Assembly (NCBI RefSeq): GCF_932276165.1
Contig: NC_063988.1
Span: 1,240,001-1,304,000 of the forward strand
DNA length: 64,000 nucleotides
Direction: 5' to 3'
Origin: Plutella xylostella
Lineage: Eukaryota; Arthropoda; Insecta; Lepidoptera; Plutellidae
Positions within the stretch are counted from its first letter, which is position 1, and each line of letters opens with the position of its first letter. The notes under the pieces are model-generated. The model saw nothing but the letters and a program-made list of their open reading frames with translations. It ran no database searches and had not been told where the DNA came from. Position numbers and translations under genes: made by a program. This document shows positions 1-10,903 of this stretch, in pieces.

Positions 1-217
1 AATTATTTATTGATAAATTGCCACGATAATAAAGATGTTGTAAATAATAATTGATGTAATTGTTGATGTTTGAATAGTGTTGCGTTTCAGTAATTGTTTG
101 GTGTTTTTGTATTGTTTAAGTTAATTATTTCATTTCCACGTGTATCGCACTTTTCTTTTAATCACTGCAGTTTATAGGTAACTAGATGTTACATAGTTAC
201 TGCTACATACCATAATA

Positions 218-373
218 ATGGGCAAAGTGGAAGGAAAGAGAAGGCCTGGAAGGAGAAAATTGACGTGGCTGTGCAACATCAAAGAGTGGACCGGTGTAAA
301 AACCGTGGAAGAATTATTTAAAACAGCCAGGAATAGAGAGCGCTGCAAAGAGCTGACTGCCAACCTTCAATGA
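218..373 (+). pseudogene. C-terminal fragment of a non-LTR retrotransposon polyprotein
   Basis: A 51-codon frame from ATG 218 to TGA 371-373 encodes a basic tail with the pattern GKVEGKRRPGRRKLTW, then WTG and a final Arg/Asn/Glu-rich segment. This pattern is typical of the extreme C-terminus of endonuclease-reverse transcriptase LINE proteins in arthropods. No reverse transcriptase catalytic motif is present upstream, so this is a 5'-truncated relic. An A/G-rich stretch follows the stop, as expected for a LINE 3' end. The clade cannot be fixed from so little sequence. Confidence 0.6.
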
Positions 374-399
374 TGGAGAGGCACTATAAAAAGAAGAAG

Positions 400-795
400 A
401 TGTTACTTATAGAATCAATGACCCGTGGCAAATCACCAGGACACGATGGTCTTAGCATAGAGCGCATATGGCACGCTGGACCACACATTAATAATTTCTG
501 TCAATTGATACCTTACTCTGTATTTTCTCATATTGCCATCGATTTAGATTCTTTGTGTTGTAAGGAGTATTTACCTGAAACAAAAAAAAACATATTGTTA
601 GACATATTATTATTTATATTAAGCTTTTAGTTAAGATTAGTTTTATATCCGACCTCGGCTAAAACTTAAATAATTATAAGTGAATCCTATCATTGGCCAT
701 ACTTTTTGTAATCAATTCTACTACTATAAGCTACTAAGTGTAATCGCTGTTGGATTTTAATAAAGATAAAATAAAAATAAAAAAAATAAAATTAT
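400..795 (+). mobile_element. LINE relic: RT finger-motif fragment plus A-rich 3' end
   Basis: Bases 426-449 encode GKSPGHDG, the conserved motif near the start of the reverse transcriptase domain in many LINEs. The frame stays open to about 630 but the expected palm motifs (FADD) are missing, so the body is internally deleted. The segment ends at 757-795 in an AATAAAGATAAAATAAA-type A-rich tail, which looks like the LINE 3' terminus on the plus strand. It could be a separate element from the fragment just upstream, because the protein motifs are in the wrong order for one copy. Confidence 0.5.
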
Positions 796-1405
796 TATTC
801 TTTATAATATAGGTACAATTAACACACACTCTATTTACTATTATATTCTTAAAAGGTAAGAGTCCACCTTTTGGCATCGTATGCAACGGACGCATTGAGT
901 GTTATTTGTATCGCACCGACTCCGTTTCTTCATACATTTATGAAAATCGGTTTGGTCTGATACTTATCATGCCGATAGGTGAAATTTATCTTTAATGAAC
1001 AAAGGAATAATTACTTTCTTTTTTAAAAGGAACAATGTCAATGGCATCCAACACTTCTCCTTTATTTTACTAAGGTATTTAAAATTCAAATTTCCACATC
1101 CTGCCTACACGGGCGCATAAAAGGAAAGTCCGCTTCGCTCATCTGCTCTCCGCTAGTTATGTCACTCGACTTAAGCGGGGTTTACACGATAACGCAGTCG
1201 AGCTATCTCCACTATGCCTGTCAAGCGTGGAGATTATGGGATTATCCCTCCAGGCATGGGGATGGCGCATGTCTTGCGCTGGGCATGGTACTTGTGTTTA
1301 TTTACCTAGCGACTGTTTGGATACTATCCGTAATTAGGTAATAATTGAATTTTAATAATTCAATCATAATTAAAACTATATTGGATCTGTGCTTCTGTCT
1401 ATCAT
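796..1405. other. Intergenic, no gene seen
   Basis: AT-rich sequence with a slightly GC-richer patch around 1100-1290. The short frame at 1159-1341 has no recognisable motif and no codon-use signal, so it is not called as a gene. Confidence 0.5.
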
Positions 1406-1409
1406 ATTA

Positions 1410-1460
1410 ATGAAGGTTGCCTGTAAGAGATCGCTTTTAGCGATAGGGCCGCCGCATAAG
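1410..1460 (+). repeat. Dispersed repeat fragment (LINE 3' UTR type)
   Basis: The pattern GTTGCCTGTAAGAGATCGCT followed by TTTAGCGATAGGGCCGCC matches copies at 10320-10375 (plus) and 3940-3992 (minus). The 3940 copy lies in the 3' UTR of a LINE relic, so all three are probably pieces of that LINE family's 3' end. Confidence 0.6.
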
Positions 1461-2288
1461 TTTTGGTTTGTATGTACATATTACTATTTTGTGATGACCA
1501 CTATGTCCATAATATTCTATTCTATCCTTTTACGATAGCCTACGTATAACTTGTTCACACATTACGAACAGCTTCCGTTGTATGTTGTAAGTAGCTTATT
1601 GTGTAAACGCAGCTTTACCCGCAAGTCGCATGCGTACGAGCCGCTTTCTACCATTCGACATCATCTGTCGAAGGAGTGGCGTTGTGCGTAATTGCTTACA
1701 AGTTTTTAGGCTATTTGTGATCAATTTTAATGGCTTCCTCAATTGTTTTACTAATCTAGTTTAGTTTGTTGGTCGATATTTGTACCATAGATGTAACTAA
1801 TGGTTAAAAAGATATTCGTATATCCTGTAACTCTAGTTTCACTCGTACCCTTAACAACCGTTGTTAAGGGTACGAGTGAGTGTGTTACGCCCTGTATATA
1901 TTACAGGAATACTAAACCAATTTTGCGACACTCTTGACACCATTCTACATGGTACAACTGTAGTTCAAAATTAAATAAGGAATGGGTTCGATTACATTCA
2001 TAATTTTACCGTTATCATCAATGACTCTAATAAACCTACTTCTTCACACATGCCCGGCCATTCATTGATATTCCTGCACACATATAAGGAAGCTATTGAT
2101 TCATACAGACCACAGACATTCCCGATGGACTCGCACGTACTGGCACAAGGCCCATTGGGTCATTTTTAGTCTATCTTTATTTAAATTAGATACATACGTA
2201 AGTAGGTAAATAATAATTTCAGATAATTTCATTTCTGTTGCAATAACATATCCATACATACATTGAATACCTACATCCGTAATACTAA
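1461..2288. other. Intergenic, one perfect foldback, no gene seen
   Basis: AT-rich sequence without recognisable coding content, apart from the palindrome described separately at 1839-1879. Confidence 0.5.
1839..1879. repeat. Perfect 41-bp foldback (20-bp arms, 1-base centre)
   Basis: The left arm TCACTCGTACCCTTAACAAC and the right arm are exact reverse complements around a single C at 1859. Weaker symmetry continues outward (CCTGTAA near 1824, TTACAGG near 1901), which suggests the core of a roughly 90-100 bp foldback element. It could extrude a cruciform or give a hairpin RNA. No coding content. Confidence 0.8.
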
Positions 2289-2413
2289 GGCCCAGTTTCA
2301 TACTACAGTAAAACTACGAAAGCGAAAGCATAAACTGAAGTTCTACTGAAGTACCAGCGCTGCATTCCATGCTAAAGTTCTGGTTAACTTGATGTTCTCA
2401 GGTATGAAACTGT
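2289..2413. mobile_element. Possible MITE with imperfect terminal inverted repeats
   Basis: GGCCCAGTTTCATAC at the left end pairs with GTATGAAACTGTTAG at the right end. The left flank is TAA and the right end runs into TAG, so a clean target duplication is not seen. The interior has no ORF. Family assignment is tentative. Confidence 0.35.
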
Positions 2414-2946
2414 TAGTCAAGCAATAAGAAGGAGTTTGATGAATAGACATCTAGTTAACGAGTGATGGCTGCAATCACCTCGCTCAATCTATAACAATCA
2501 ATCTTTATGTACACGTAAGAATATGCGGTATCTTTGAAAACAATTTGATGAAACTGATAAATGTAAAAGTTCAATGTTTATTCTTTGTACTTTATTAATG
2601 TATAGCAGCTCTATGGTTTCGTCCAATTATTTAAAAAAACTACTGTAAACTATAACAAAGCCACGACCTCAGAAATAGTGAGGTAACCCTAACATCACTA
2701 TGCAGTATTTCGTAAAGACAAATAGCCAGGTTGAATAAAGAATCAATCATCATTTGGCATTCTTAGCAGTGAAGCCAATTTATTTATTAAGGGTTGCCGA
2801 ATCATTATTATGTTTCGTTTTCTATCTTTAACATGCTGCATCTAATCGATATGTGTATAAGATACCTACTTACTGCATTTTAACTTATTAATAAAAAATG
2901 TTACTTGTCCACAACCTGCTTGATAACTTTTAAAGTACTTATATTT

Positions 2947-3198
2947 GACGGCCGACTGGTGTAGTGGTTAGTGACCCTGACTGCTATGCCGAAGGTCCCG
3001 GGTTCGATTCCCGGCTGGGGCAGATATTTGTTTAAAGACAGATATTTGTACTCGGGTCTTGGGTGTTGATATTTATATTTAATATGTATCTATCTTTGTA
3101 TTTGTGTAGATATATCAGCTGTCCGATACCCATAACACAGGCTCTGCCTAGCTTGGGGTCGGATGGCCGTGTGTGAGATGTCCCCACATATTATATTA
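2947..3198 (+). mobile_element. tRNA-headed SINE, tail type 1
   Basis: The head has a pol III A-box-like TGGTGTAGTGG and a perfect B box GGTTCGATTCC. A core follows with the doubled phrase CAGATATTTGTTTAAAGACA then GATATTTGTACTCGGGTCTTGG, and the body ends in GTGTGTGAGATGTCCCCACA and an ATT-rich tail. Flanking TTATATTT at 2939-2946 and 3199-3206 may be the target duplication, though it is AT-rich. A nearly identical copy interrupts a LINE at 49291-49554. The 5' and 3' ends of the tRNA-like head do not pair as an acceptor stem, so it is not a tRNA gene. Confidence 0.85.
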
Positions 3199-3478
3199 TT
3201 ATATTTATTTTAAATCAACCGCATTTGCAATATACCAACACTGTACTGTAACAATTATGAGCATAGGTAAATTATTGAGTAGGCATAAGAAAAGGAAGAA
3301 AAACGTATGTTTTCAAGAATTAAAAATAATAATTTGTTGGTAACCCTATAGCCCATCCCGAAGAGAGGCGAAATGAATCGACAAGAAATTGAATAAATTA
3401 ATTATCGAGCTCGTCTACGAAGATGTCGCAACTTGTAACACAAGTTATAGTTATTACTAACTAACTCAGTCTATTGTA

Positions 3479-3609
3479 CTCATCGAAAAACGACGATATA
3501 GCTTACAACCTATCACGTCAGTCAAATGTATAGCGAAAAGCGGATGGCTCGCCTGCGAGTCACCTCTGACTACCCCTTCCGGGATTACAGTCGTGAGCAT
3601 ATAATACAT
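3479..3609 (+). repeat. Dispersed repeat 'AGCGAAAAGCGG' copy 1
   Basis: Contains AGCGAAAAGCGGATGGCTCG, CCTCTGACTACCCCTTCC and GATTACAGTCGTGAGCATA. Related copies lie at 7122-7222 (minus), 33495-33606 (plus) and 47219-47294 (minus). No ORF; probably a SINE-like or non-autonomous element. Confidence 0.65.
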
Positions 3610-3854
3610 ATGTATATGTATGTTATAACTAACTTCAGCGAATCGTTGCCAACTAACTTACTTATGTAGATAAAGAAGCTTTATTTGACAAATATCATGA
3701 GACTGTTCTAATACACAACACAATACAATCTAAATAACTTATGTAGATATAGTTTTTACACACTTATAGTGCATCGCACTATACATACATTCATTTAGAA
3801 CGCAAAGTACCTTTATTCCTTTACCATAATTTTACTAGCAGCAGCCATTGTTAA

Positions 3855-4409
3855 TACAATACAATACAAAACAATTTATTTGCACCAAGAAAAAAAATTT
3901 ACAAAAAACAAAACTTAAAAATAAAACAGTACAAAAAGGCGGCCTTATTGCTTATAGTAATCTCTACCAGACAACCTTTGGATGGAAGAGAGTAAGTCTA
4001 TATGATTGTGAGGTAGTTGTGGTGCAAGTATATATATACATAAAATATATACTACTTAAACAGTACTAAACTAAATAAATAAATAAAACAACAAATAAAT
4101 ATCTAATAACTATATATATTATATATATATACCTATAATATACTTACATAAATAATACACATTACATAATATTATATTCAACTAGTTAGTCAGTGACTGT
4201 AGGTAGTGCATTTTGACCCTTTCTTTGAAAGAGGCCACAGATGGTGCACGTCTAATTTCTTCAGGAAGAGCATGCCAGAGAACCACTGATTTCGTCGTAA
4301 AGGAGTCACCGTAGAAGTCAGTTTTGTGCGGCGGAACTAGCAGTCGCAAGTTCTGAGCAGACCGAAGTGTGCGAGCAGACCGAAGTGTGCGATGAAAATA
4401 CTCCATCAT
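3855..4409 (-). pseudogene. LINE C-terminus and 3' UTR relic
   Basis: On the minus strand a 75-codon frame (4409 to 4182) contains LLVPPHKTDFYGDSF and LWHALPEEIRRAPSVASFKE, the usual end of the thumb/C-terminal region of Jockey/CR1-like LINE proteins. The 3' UTR runs down to about 3855 and ends in tandem ATTGT units (plus strand AATACAATACAATAC). Within it lies the AGGTTGTCTGGTAGAGATTA segment shared with fragments at 1410 and 10320. The coding part starts with a short tandem repeat (RTLRSA twice), probably a slippage duplication. Severely 5' truncated. Confidence 0.7.
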
Positions 4410-4742
4410 TCATTTAAAATTTATAAGTCAATGGCAGGATGGCACAATACCAACGGTGTCGGAACTACCGCTATGTAATAAAACTAATAAATAAGTAACT
4501 GTGAATGCAATGAATTCGTGACATAATGTTGGTAACCAAAGTTAGTACGACTGGGTTGCGACCCCGTTTTTTCATTTGTTTCAATTGTAGGAGGATGGTG
4601 GTCTTAGTTGGCAGTAAATGAGGAAAGTCAAATAACCTAAAGTCGGTACCTTTTTTAACAAATACTGAGTACTTCAGTAGAGTAAAAAACAGTTTGCAGA
4701 TAAAATTATAATGAATTATACGATTATATTATTTTTGTAACA

Positions 4743-5632
4743 ATGAGACAGGGGGATGTGATATCTCCGAAACTTACTACTTACTTAAACGTTCACCAAT
4801 GCATTGGAAGTGGCGTATGTATAAATGGCGAGCACATGTCACACCTCCGCTTCGCGGATGACATCGTTATTATGGCAGAATCTCTGCAGGAACTCAGCTG
4901 GATGTTAAGTGGCCTAAATGCTGCTTCCCGACGTGTAGGCCTCGGTATGAACTTGGACAAGACGAAAGTCATATACAATACTCACATCAAACCGGAGCCG
5001 GTCGCCGTTGGTGAGGCAACAATCGAAGTTGTGCAAGAATATGTCTACCTCGGGCAGACTATTCGGCTAGGCAGAAGCAACTTCGACAAGGAGGCTGCAA
5101 GGCGCATCCAACTGGGTTGGGCTGCATTCGGGAAACTTCGTCACATATTCTCCTCGGCCATTCCTCAGAGCCTGAAGACAAAAGTCTTCAACCAGTGCGT
5201 CCTGCCAGTGATGACGTATGGTGCAGAGACGTGGACACTGACGGTAGGACTCGTCCACCGATTTAAAGTCGCTCAGCGTGCTATGGAGAGAGCTATGCTT
5301 GGGGTTTCTCTGATGGATCGTATCAGAAATGAGGTTATCCGTCAGAGGACTAAGGTTACCGACATAGCTGTCAAAATATGCAAGCTGAAGTGGCAGTGGG
5401 CTGGTCATATCTGCCGAAGAACCGATAACCGTTGGGGTAGACGAGTTCTCGAGTGGAGACCACGAACAGGCAAACGCAGCGTGGGACGCCCTCCTGCCCG
5501 CTGGACTGACAACCTTAGGCGGGTGGCGGGTAGTGGTTGGATGAGGAAGGCCGAGGACCGAGTGTTGTGGCGCTCCTTGGGAGAGGCCTATGTGCAGTAG
5601 TGGATGATTATTGGCTGATGATGATGATGATG
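4743..5632 (+). pseudogene. 5'-truncated RTE-type LINE, RT to C-terminus
   Basis: A 285-residue frame begins at the RT motif MRQGDVISPKL, is scrambled for about 20 residues, then shows HLRFADDIVIMAE with the catalytic Asp pair, an YLGQTIRLG segment, QRAMERAMLGVSL and the C-terminal GRPPARWTDNLRRVAGSGWM. It is clearly related to the full RTE ORF at 25404-28289 but about one third of residues differ, so it is an older or distinct subfamily. The element ends in TGATGATGATGATG, the short-repeat tail typical of this group. Endonuclease and RT fingers are missing. Inactive. Confidence 0.9.
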
Positions 5633-5639
5633 AATGAAA

Positions 5640-6078
5640 ATACAAATTAATAGCCTTAATATACACTTATTTTTTATCTACGTATATAACCACATGATAT
5701 GATAGCGGGAAAAAGACAGTAAGCATGCCTCGTTTCTTATTGGTAGGTGATTCCAAAAGTTTCTCTTATTAGCACGAGTTAGCATAGGAAGTTACTAAGT
5801 AATTTACACCATCAAACCTTAGAAGTAAGACCATTACATAATACGAATAGGTTCTGCTATTTTAGGACTATCTCGTTTATCCATTCACACACTTTTCTAT
5901 TCAATGCTTACATGCATACAGTAAAGCCAAAAAAAAATGTTTTACTTACTGAATGCCAGTAGAGTTATGAAAGGTTAGAGATAATGGGCATCATTATTCA
6001 TGGTAATCGTTGGGTTAACGTTACATAGTAAATAAGCAATATTCTCTGCATGTTTCTCTATTCTTACCTTTCCAGCGG
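5640..6078. other. Intergenic, nothing recognised
   Basis: AT-rich sequence with no supported gene, repeat or motif. Confidence 0.5.
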
Positions 6079-6195
6079 CCGCTACACGGGTTCGTTATTG
6101 ACGTCGATAAACTCGTTTAATGCGCGCGATAAATCACAGCTCCGTATTTATGGCGAATCGCGTTTATCTACGTCGATAACAAACCCGTGTAGTGG
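6079..6195. mobile_element. 117-bp foldback MITE
   Basis: The left end CCGCTACACGGGTTCGTTAT and the reverse complement of the right end (CCACTACACGGGTTTGTTAT) agree at 18 of 20 bases, and pairing continues through GACGTCGATAAAC. The interior has no ORF. A clear target duplication was not found, so the superfamily is unassigned. Confidence 0.7.
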
Positions 6196-6199
6196 CAGC

Positions 6200-6650
6200 A
6201 GTCTCATGGAAGCCTCTTTTTTAAACTTTTAAGTATAAGTAAGTAAGTGTTCTTTGTTCCTTTTAAAGAATCCGACTCGGTACTTAATTGTCCTTTCACA
6301 TTTAGGTATTTCGTAAAACATCTCATGTTGTAAAGTTTTTGTACTGGTAGAACTGGTAAAAGTACAGCATAGAAATATAGTATTGGTATATTCAGTGGAA
6401 GCACAGTCAAAAAAACATACTGATTGTTTTGTTGAAGTGGAACTTGAGTATTTCACGATGCAAAGTTCACGGTTTTGTAAGAATAGATACCGTTTGCTTT
6501 TTGTTTTCAGACACTTTTGTCACGACTGTCACTTATTTTGTAAACACTTCGTTCTAACTGAAAAGCACAATTAATTCGATCTTTTGTAGGTCGCTTAAAA
6601 AAATCGCTGTCAGTAGTTTAGTTTTGTAACAAAGTTAATTGATAAATATA
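6200..6650. other. Intergenic, nothing recognised
   Basis: Overlapping short frames here lack any family motif and coding bias. Confidence 0.45.
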
Positions 6651-6651
6651 A

Positions 6652-6800
6652 TCATCATCACAACATTCACAACCCATCACGTCCCCACCGCTGGGGTAAA
6701 GGTCTACTTCCAATTAAGGAAGGGTTTAAGGCCTAATCCACCACGCTGGTCTGATGTGGGTTGGGTGATCTGACAGTCGGGTAGACCACTTCTCCGACAC
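6652..6800 (-). repeat. Dispersed lepidopteran repeat, GTCCCCACCGCTGGGG type
   Basis: The plus strand shows ATCATCATCACAACATTCAC, GTCCCCACCGCTGGGG and AAGGAAGGGTTTAAGGCC. The same unit recurs at 61112-61225 and in part at 30513-30540. Read on the minus strand it ends in a TGATGATGA tail, like the RTE 3' tails in this window, so it is probably an RTE-mobilised non-autonomous element. Confidence 0.65.
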
Positions 6801-7121
6801 TCAACTACTAACTCTCTTACTGAAGTTCCAAAAAACTTTTTTTTCAGTAAGGATGCTACATGTAATAAAATCTGTAATTCGGTTTGCTTTGTAGTGCTGT
6901 AAAAGTGGCTACCTATATCTTACAACATACGTCTCGTGTTTCTATCTCGGCCGGTATGCCGCTCTTTGAGGCGCGTTGGTTCCGCATTGTTCCCGTGAAC
7001 GTGTCCGCTAAATTAGCTTTACTTCAATGGTGTGACAGTGGAAAAGTCTTAATTAATAAACAACTGTTATGCATTTGGGAAGTAATCAAAAAGTATTTGT
7101 CTTCTATATATATCTATATAT

Positions 7122-7222
7122 ATGCACTCACGACTGTAATCCCCGAAGGGGTAGTCATAGGTGGCTCACAGGCGAGCCACCCACTTTTCGCAGCACATTT
7201 GTACTCACGTGATAGGCATTAT
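7122..7222 (-). repeat. Dispersed repeat 'AGCGAAAAGCGG' copy 2
   Basis: Reverse-complement copy of the family at 3479. It shows GACTGTAATCCCCGAAGGGG, GGCTCACAGGCGAGCC and TACTCACGTGATAGGC in plus orientation. Confidence 0.65.
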
Positions 7223-7623
7223 AGAAAGGTATTTGTAATCTAGTGCTTAAAAATTACAATAGCCTCCTCTAAAATTGGAATTGCATAATGCATAAAACTA
7301 GCAAAATTTGGTGGTGAGGGTAAGCCTGGTTAAGCGTTAAACACTGGTGTTTTTATTTCTTTTAGTAAACTCGGTGGAATTTTATTAGTGCTTCAACAGA
7401 AAAAAAAATATCTCGTGATTAAATTAAAATAAAATAAGGCAGTTACGATGTTGTTATACCAGAGATTACTGTTTAAAAGACACTGAACAACCTATTAAAT
7501 GCCCAAGTATAGCTAACAATAGGATATATTTTCTTCAAACTGACGCTTTGTACTTTTTGGGATGGAATATCCTCGTGCGATTCGTGCGTCTCTTGTAAGT
7601 ACCTAATAACAATTTCACTATAT

Positions 7624-7672
7624 GTAAGGACATCTCACACACGGCCACATCCGACCCCAAACCAGGCAGAAT
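7624..7672 (-). mobile_element. SINE tail type 1 fragment
   Basis: ACATCTCACACACGGCCACA followed by TCCGACCCCAAACCAGGCAG is the reverse complement of the distal body of the SINE at 2947. Head and core are absent. Confidence 0.7.
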
Positions 7673-7982
7673 AATTAAAGCAAAACTTGTTACGGACTTA
7701 TTTAACAATTTATAAACTAAACCCGAATTTTCATTCATTTTTGTATTATTGCAATCTCTATGATTGAAAATAACAGGATGAATAGGCGTGACGAATCACT
7801 TTTTGTCAGTTAATGAAATCCAATCAAAGATCACTCTGTTTCATCAACCGTCTCGCCGCGGACCGCTGGATCGGTTTCTTTATTTATTTATACACACTTT
7901 ATTGCACACAAAAAACAAATGTTGCACAGATGCAGGGGGCTCCACTGTTTCATTTCAAATAATTATTTTTATTTTTTACAGT

Positions 7983-8060
7983 GCAGCAATGCACCTCTGC
8001 CTACCCCGCAAGGGAGTACATTAGTACAAGGTGTGAGTGTTTGTTTGCGTTTTGTTTTGT
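7983..8060 (+). mobile_element. 5'-truncated SINE, tail type 2, with 14-bp duplication
   Basis: GCAGCAATGCACCTCTGCCT and CCCCGCAAGGGAGTACATTA match the 3' half of the full SINE at 44829-45099. It is flanked on both sides by TTATTTTTTACAGT (7969-7982 and 8061-8074), a perfect 14-bp target duplication. This shows that it arrived as a 5'-truncated retrotransposition product. Confidence 0.85.
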
Positions 8061-8074
8061 TTATTTTTTACAGT

Positions 8075-9530
8075 TTTGGCACCGACATACATTATGAAAG
8101 TACGTTAATCGAAATACATGGTAGTTGGTAGGTTTATTAAATTCATTATGTGATTAGTTACAAAGATAAATCCTGCAATGAGATTATATATTCTCATTTC
8201 TCGTACTTATTTCAGAAACTAGAACTTACTCTATATTTTCAAAAGTAATGGACCTAACTTGTCTTAACAACTTTTTCCCTGTAACTCGAGGATATTACGT
8301 AAGAACAATATATATTAAAGTGAACATTATAAAGAAACTTATTAAAGTTCGACACAGCAATGTGGTATTACTTTCACTAAATATATATATACTGTATATA
8401 TGAAACACTACGGTTTTTGCATAATCATCCCGTCGATTGACGCTTCGTTCTGTTGAGAGAAAGATAAAAATGTCATCAGTGTGACGAAGTTAATTCTTCG
8501 GCTATATTTACGAAATTCAACCTCTGATTGTCTGTACAGACAGTTTTTGGCGTTTTTAGAACTAACCAGAGATTGAAGGCATAGCCGAGTCCACGTTTTT
8601 CTATGATTGTAGGTGCTAGTCCTTGATGTTGTATTTAAAAATGGAACTAAGTATCATGACACACCTTCTATAGTTGATGCATTTTGTAAAAAAACGCTCT
8701 GGAAGCTTAGCTTAGCTTTTATGTATATTTGCAGTGCGACTTTTTAAACTCGTGTAAAAAGCGTTAATGTAGAGTGTATTATATATAGGATATCCAGGAT
8801 AAGGAGAAAAGGGTGGCGAAATGTGGAGAAAATCATATGATCTCTAAATAAAATAGAAGCAAAACTGTCAATTGTATTCTGTAAGGAAAATGCCAATGTA
8901 AAAACCAGTAAGTATTATATTATACACGTTACAAAACCTCTCACGTTCACCTTAACTTTCGTTTTCAATATAAACATGTTATGCGCTCACAAGCGGTTAA
9001 CATTGGCTTAACTAACAGCTGAGCTTTGCAATTTTCTTCTGATTCTCAATGCTAATTTTATTCTGCAAACGTTTTTGAGAATAAAAATCCTACATCCTGT
9101 TATTTTGGTATTCTCCATCGTCTCCATTTCACAAGACCAGTTTAAAAATGTCAAGCAACAGGTAATGTGTCTACGTTGTGATGAATGTATTTATAGTTAT
9201 GAATTTAAGGTTCATATTTGCATGTTATACTAATATTGTGTTTAAAAGCTTGTATACTCGTAACCTTGAGCAAGAATTTCGTAGTAAGGTCATCATCATC
9301 AGGATATATTATATTGAAATTCAATAAGTCGAATTGACACATTAGATAGGCACTTATTTGTTTCATGACATGAGTCATAAGTTATAGAAATATATACATA
9401 TAGTAGCTTTGTATTTTCTTGCCAACGAAAAGATCCTTGTAAATACGTAAACATTCTTTAATACATTGCGATGAGTCATAAAACATTACCAAACTTTATA
9501 GGTACTTACATATAATACGACCTAGATCAA
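8075..9530. other. Intergenic, nothing recognised
   Basis: AT-rich and without supported coding or repeat features. Confidence 0.5.
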
Positions 9531-9879
9531 TTTCATGTCCTCGGGAGAGTGCTCACGAGGCTTGCAGTTCGAGTCCCGACGCGCACAAATGTCAGGGGTG
9601 AGAGAGAAACACACGACTTTGACATTTCGTCCCAACCGACTCGCATTGTTAGAATCTAGGCGTGCTCGGTGACCTAACTTGGAGCTGTAGGTAACATAAA
9701 CTGGTTCTAATGATCTGGTTTTCGCAAAACGTTCGATATCTACTTTATTGAGGCATTCGGTGACCATAAATTTTATTATATAACGTAATAATGATCATCT
9801 AATGCTTGGCCACTTGAAGTAGGTAGTTCGTCTAATATGGGTAACGGATAGCCAATACATATATCAATAACATAGGAAA

Positions 9880-10175
9880 ATATATCTATATTTAATTATT
9901 TATAAAAACAACCTAAAATTAAACACCCAAGATCCGAGTACAAAACCAATATCTGCCGCAGACTTTTGCACCTTTCTACCTTTTTACTAGTACCTCCTGT
10001 AGATTGGCTGGTAGAAAATGTTTTTAGCATCAAGTCCACCTTTTGTACACTTATATCTCATATTTGTGGAATAACGTAATAAATACTAATAAATAATCTG
10101 CCGCAGCCAGGGATCAAACCCTTTGTTATAGCAGTCTGAACTCTGAGTCATGAACCACTACACCATTCGGTCGTA
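9880..10175 (-). mobile_element. Degenerate tRNA-headed SINE, minus strand, split by an insert
   Basis: The reverse complement reads through a degenerate head (ACGACCGAATGGTGTAGTGG at 10154-10175, then GGTTTGATCCCTGGCTGCGG) and, after an insert, into GGCAGATATTGG and TACTCGGATCTTGGGTGTT of the core. It is more diverged than the other copies and is interrupted at 9962-10095. Confidence 0.75.
9962..10095 (+). mobile_element. LINE 3'-end insert inside a SINE, 11-bp duplication
   Basis: This 134-bp segment is flanked by ATCTGCCGCAG at 9951-9961 and 10096-10106, a perfect target duplication made from SINE sequence. The insert shows GTACCTCCTGTAGATTGGCT, AGTCCACCTTTTGTAC and an AATAAATACTAATAA tail. 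It is the same 3'-UTR family as 15346-15480 on the other strand. Confidence 0.85.
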
Positions 10176-10319
10176 AAAAATCGTAATGATGTAATCGACG
10201 CGACGACGCCGTACCGTGAAGAAAGTGTGTGGTACTTACATGACTGACGTGAACTGTGTTTGGTATGTTTCACTTTTTAACGCATTTTCGAATAAGTAAA
10301 CCTATTGTAAGTAACGCTG

Positions 10320-10375
10320 TAAAGGTTGTCTGGTAGAGATTACTATAAGCGATAATGCCGCCTTTTTCTACCTAT
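10320..10375 (+). repeat. LINE 3' UTR fragment
   Basis: AAGGTTGTCTGGTAGAGATT then ATAAGCGATAATGCCGCC matches the 3' UTR segment of the LINE relic at 3855-4409. Confidence 0.6.
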
Positions 10376-10535
10376 CCATATAGTACATACTCTTACTCTA
10401 TCAGCTAGCTTAAAGCAAAATTCATCGTAAGCACATTGCTGAATCAATTTAATATGAAGAAGCCATCGTTCAATCATCGATGAGCCGAAAAGACGAATGT
10501 TGTATTTCAATTTCGTACTTATATAGTACTTACAA

Positions 10536-10586
10536 GCAGTATGGAATCCATACTGCGAAATATAAAACTATCCATACTATGGATAG
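10536..10586. repeat. Two adjacent short palindromes
   Basis: GCAGTATGGA-A-TCCATACTGC (10536-10556) is followed after 11 bases by CTATCCATA-C-TATGGATAG (10568-10586). Both are perfect around one central base, and they share the core TATGGA/TCCATA. Another, CTGCATAATTA-T-TAATTATGCAG, lies at 10881-10903. Function unknown. Confidence 0.6.
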
Positions 10587-10903
10587 CTTAATATTTTTTT
10601 TAGTTATATATTTTAATATTATATGAATTTCAGAGGAATGGCGTTAACAGTTTCAGTAATTGCGTTAGTTAACTTTTTATTTATCTTTTTATCTACTTGA
10701 TGCATTTTTAGCTACATGTATATTCAGAAAGGGATTATACATTTCCAATCATAAATTAGCATTGTTAATTAAGTACCTAACAGTTTAGCATATTGTGTAA
10801 ATAAATAAATTCATGGTGTTCTGTTGTACCTATGTGACATAAGGGCTTAATATCTCCGTTTCTAAACCTATTTGTAAGATCTGCATAATTATTAATTATG
10901 CAG

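Noticed and set aside
370..630. Independent 86-residue host gene
   Set aside because: Its only recognisable part is the LINE RT motif GKSPGHDG; the rest is low-complexity 3' UTR.
2947..3020. tRNA gene
   Set aside because: A and B boxes are good, but the ends do not form an acceptor stem and the same head recurs in several dispersed SINE copies.
9522..9767. 81-residue minus-strand gene
   Set aside because: No family motif; composition and position next to a SINE suggest repeat-derived sequence, but no copy was found in the window to prove it.
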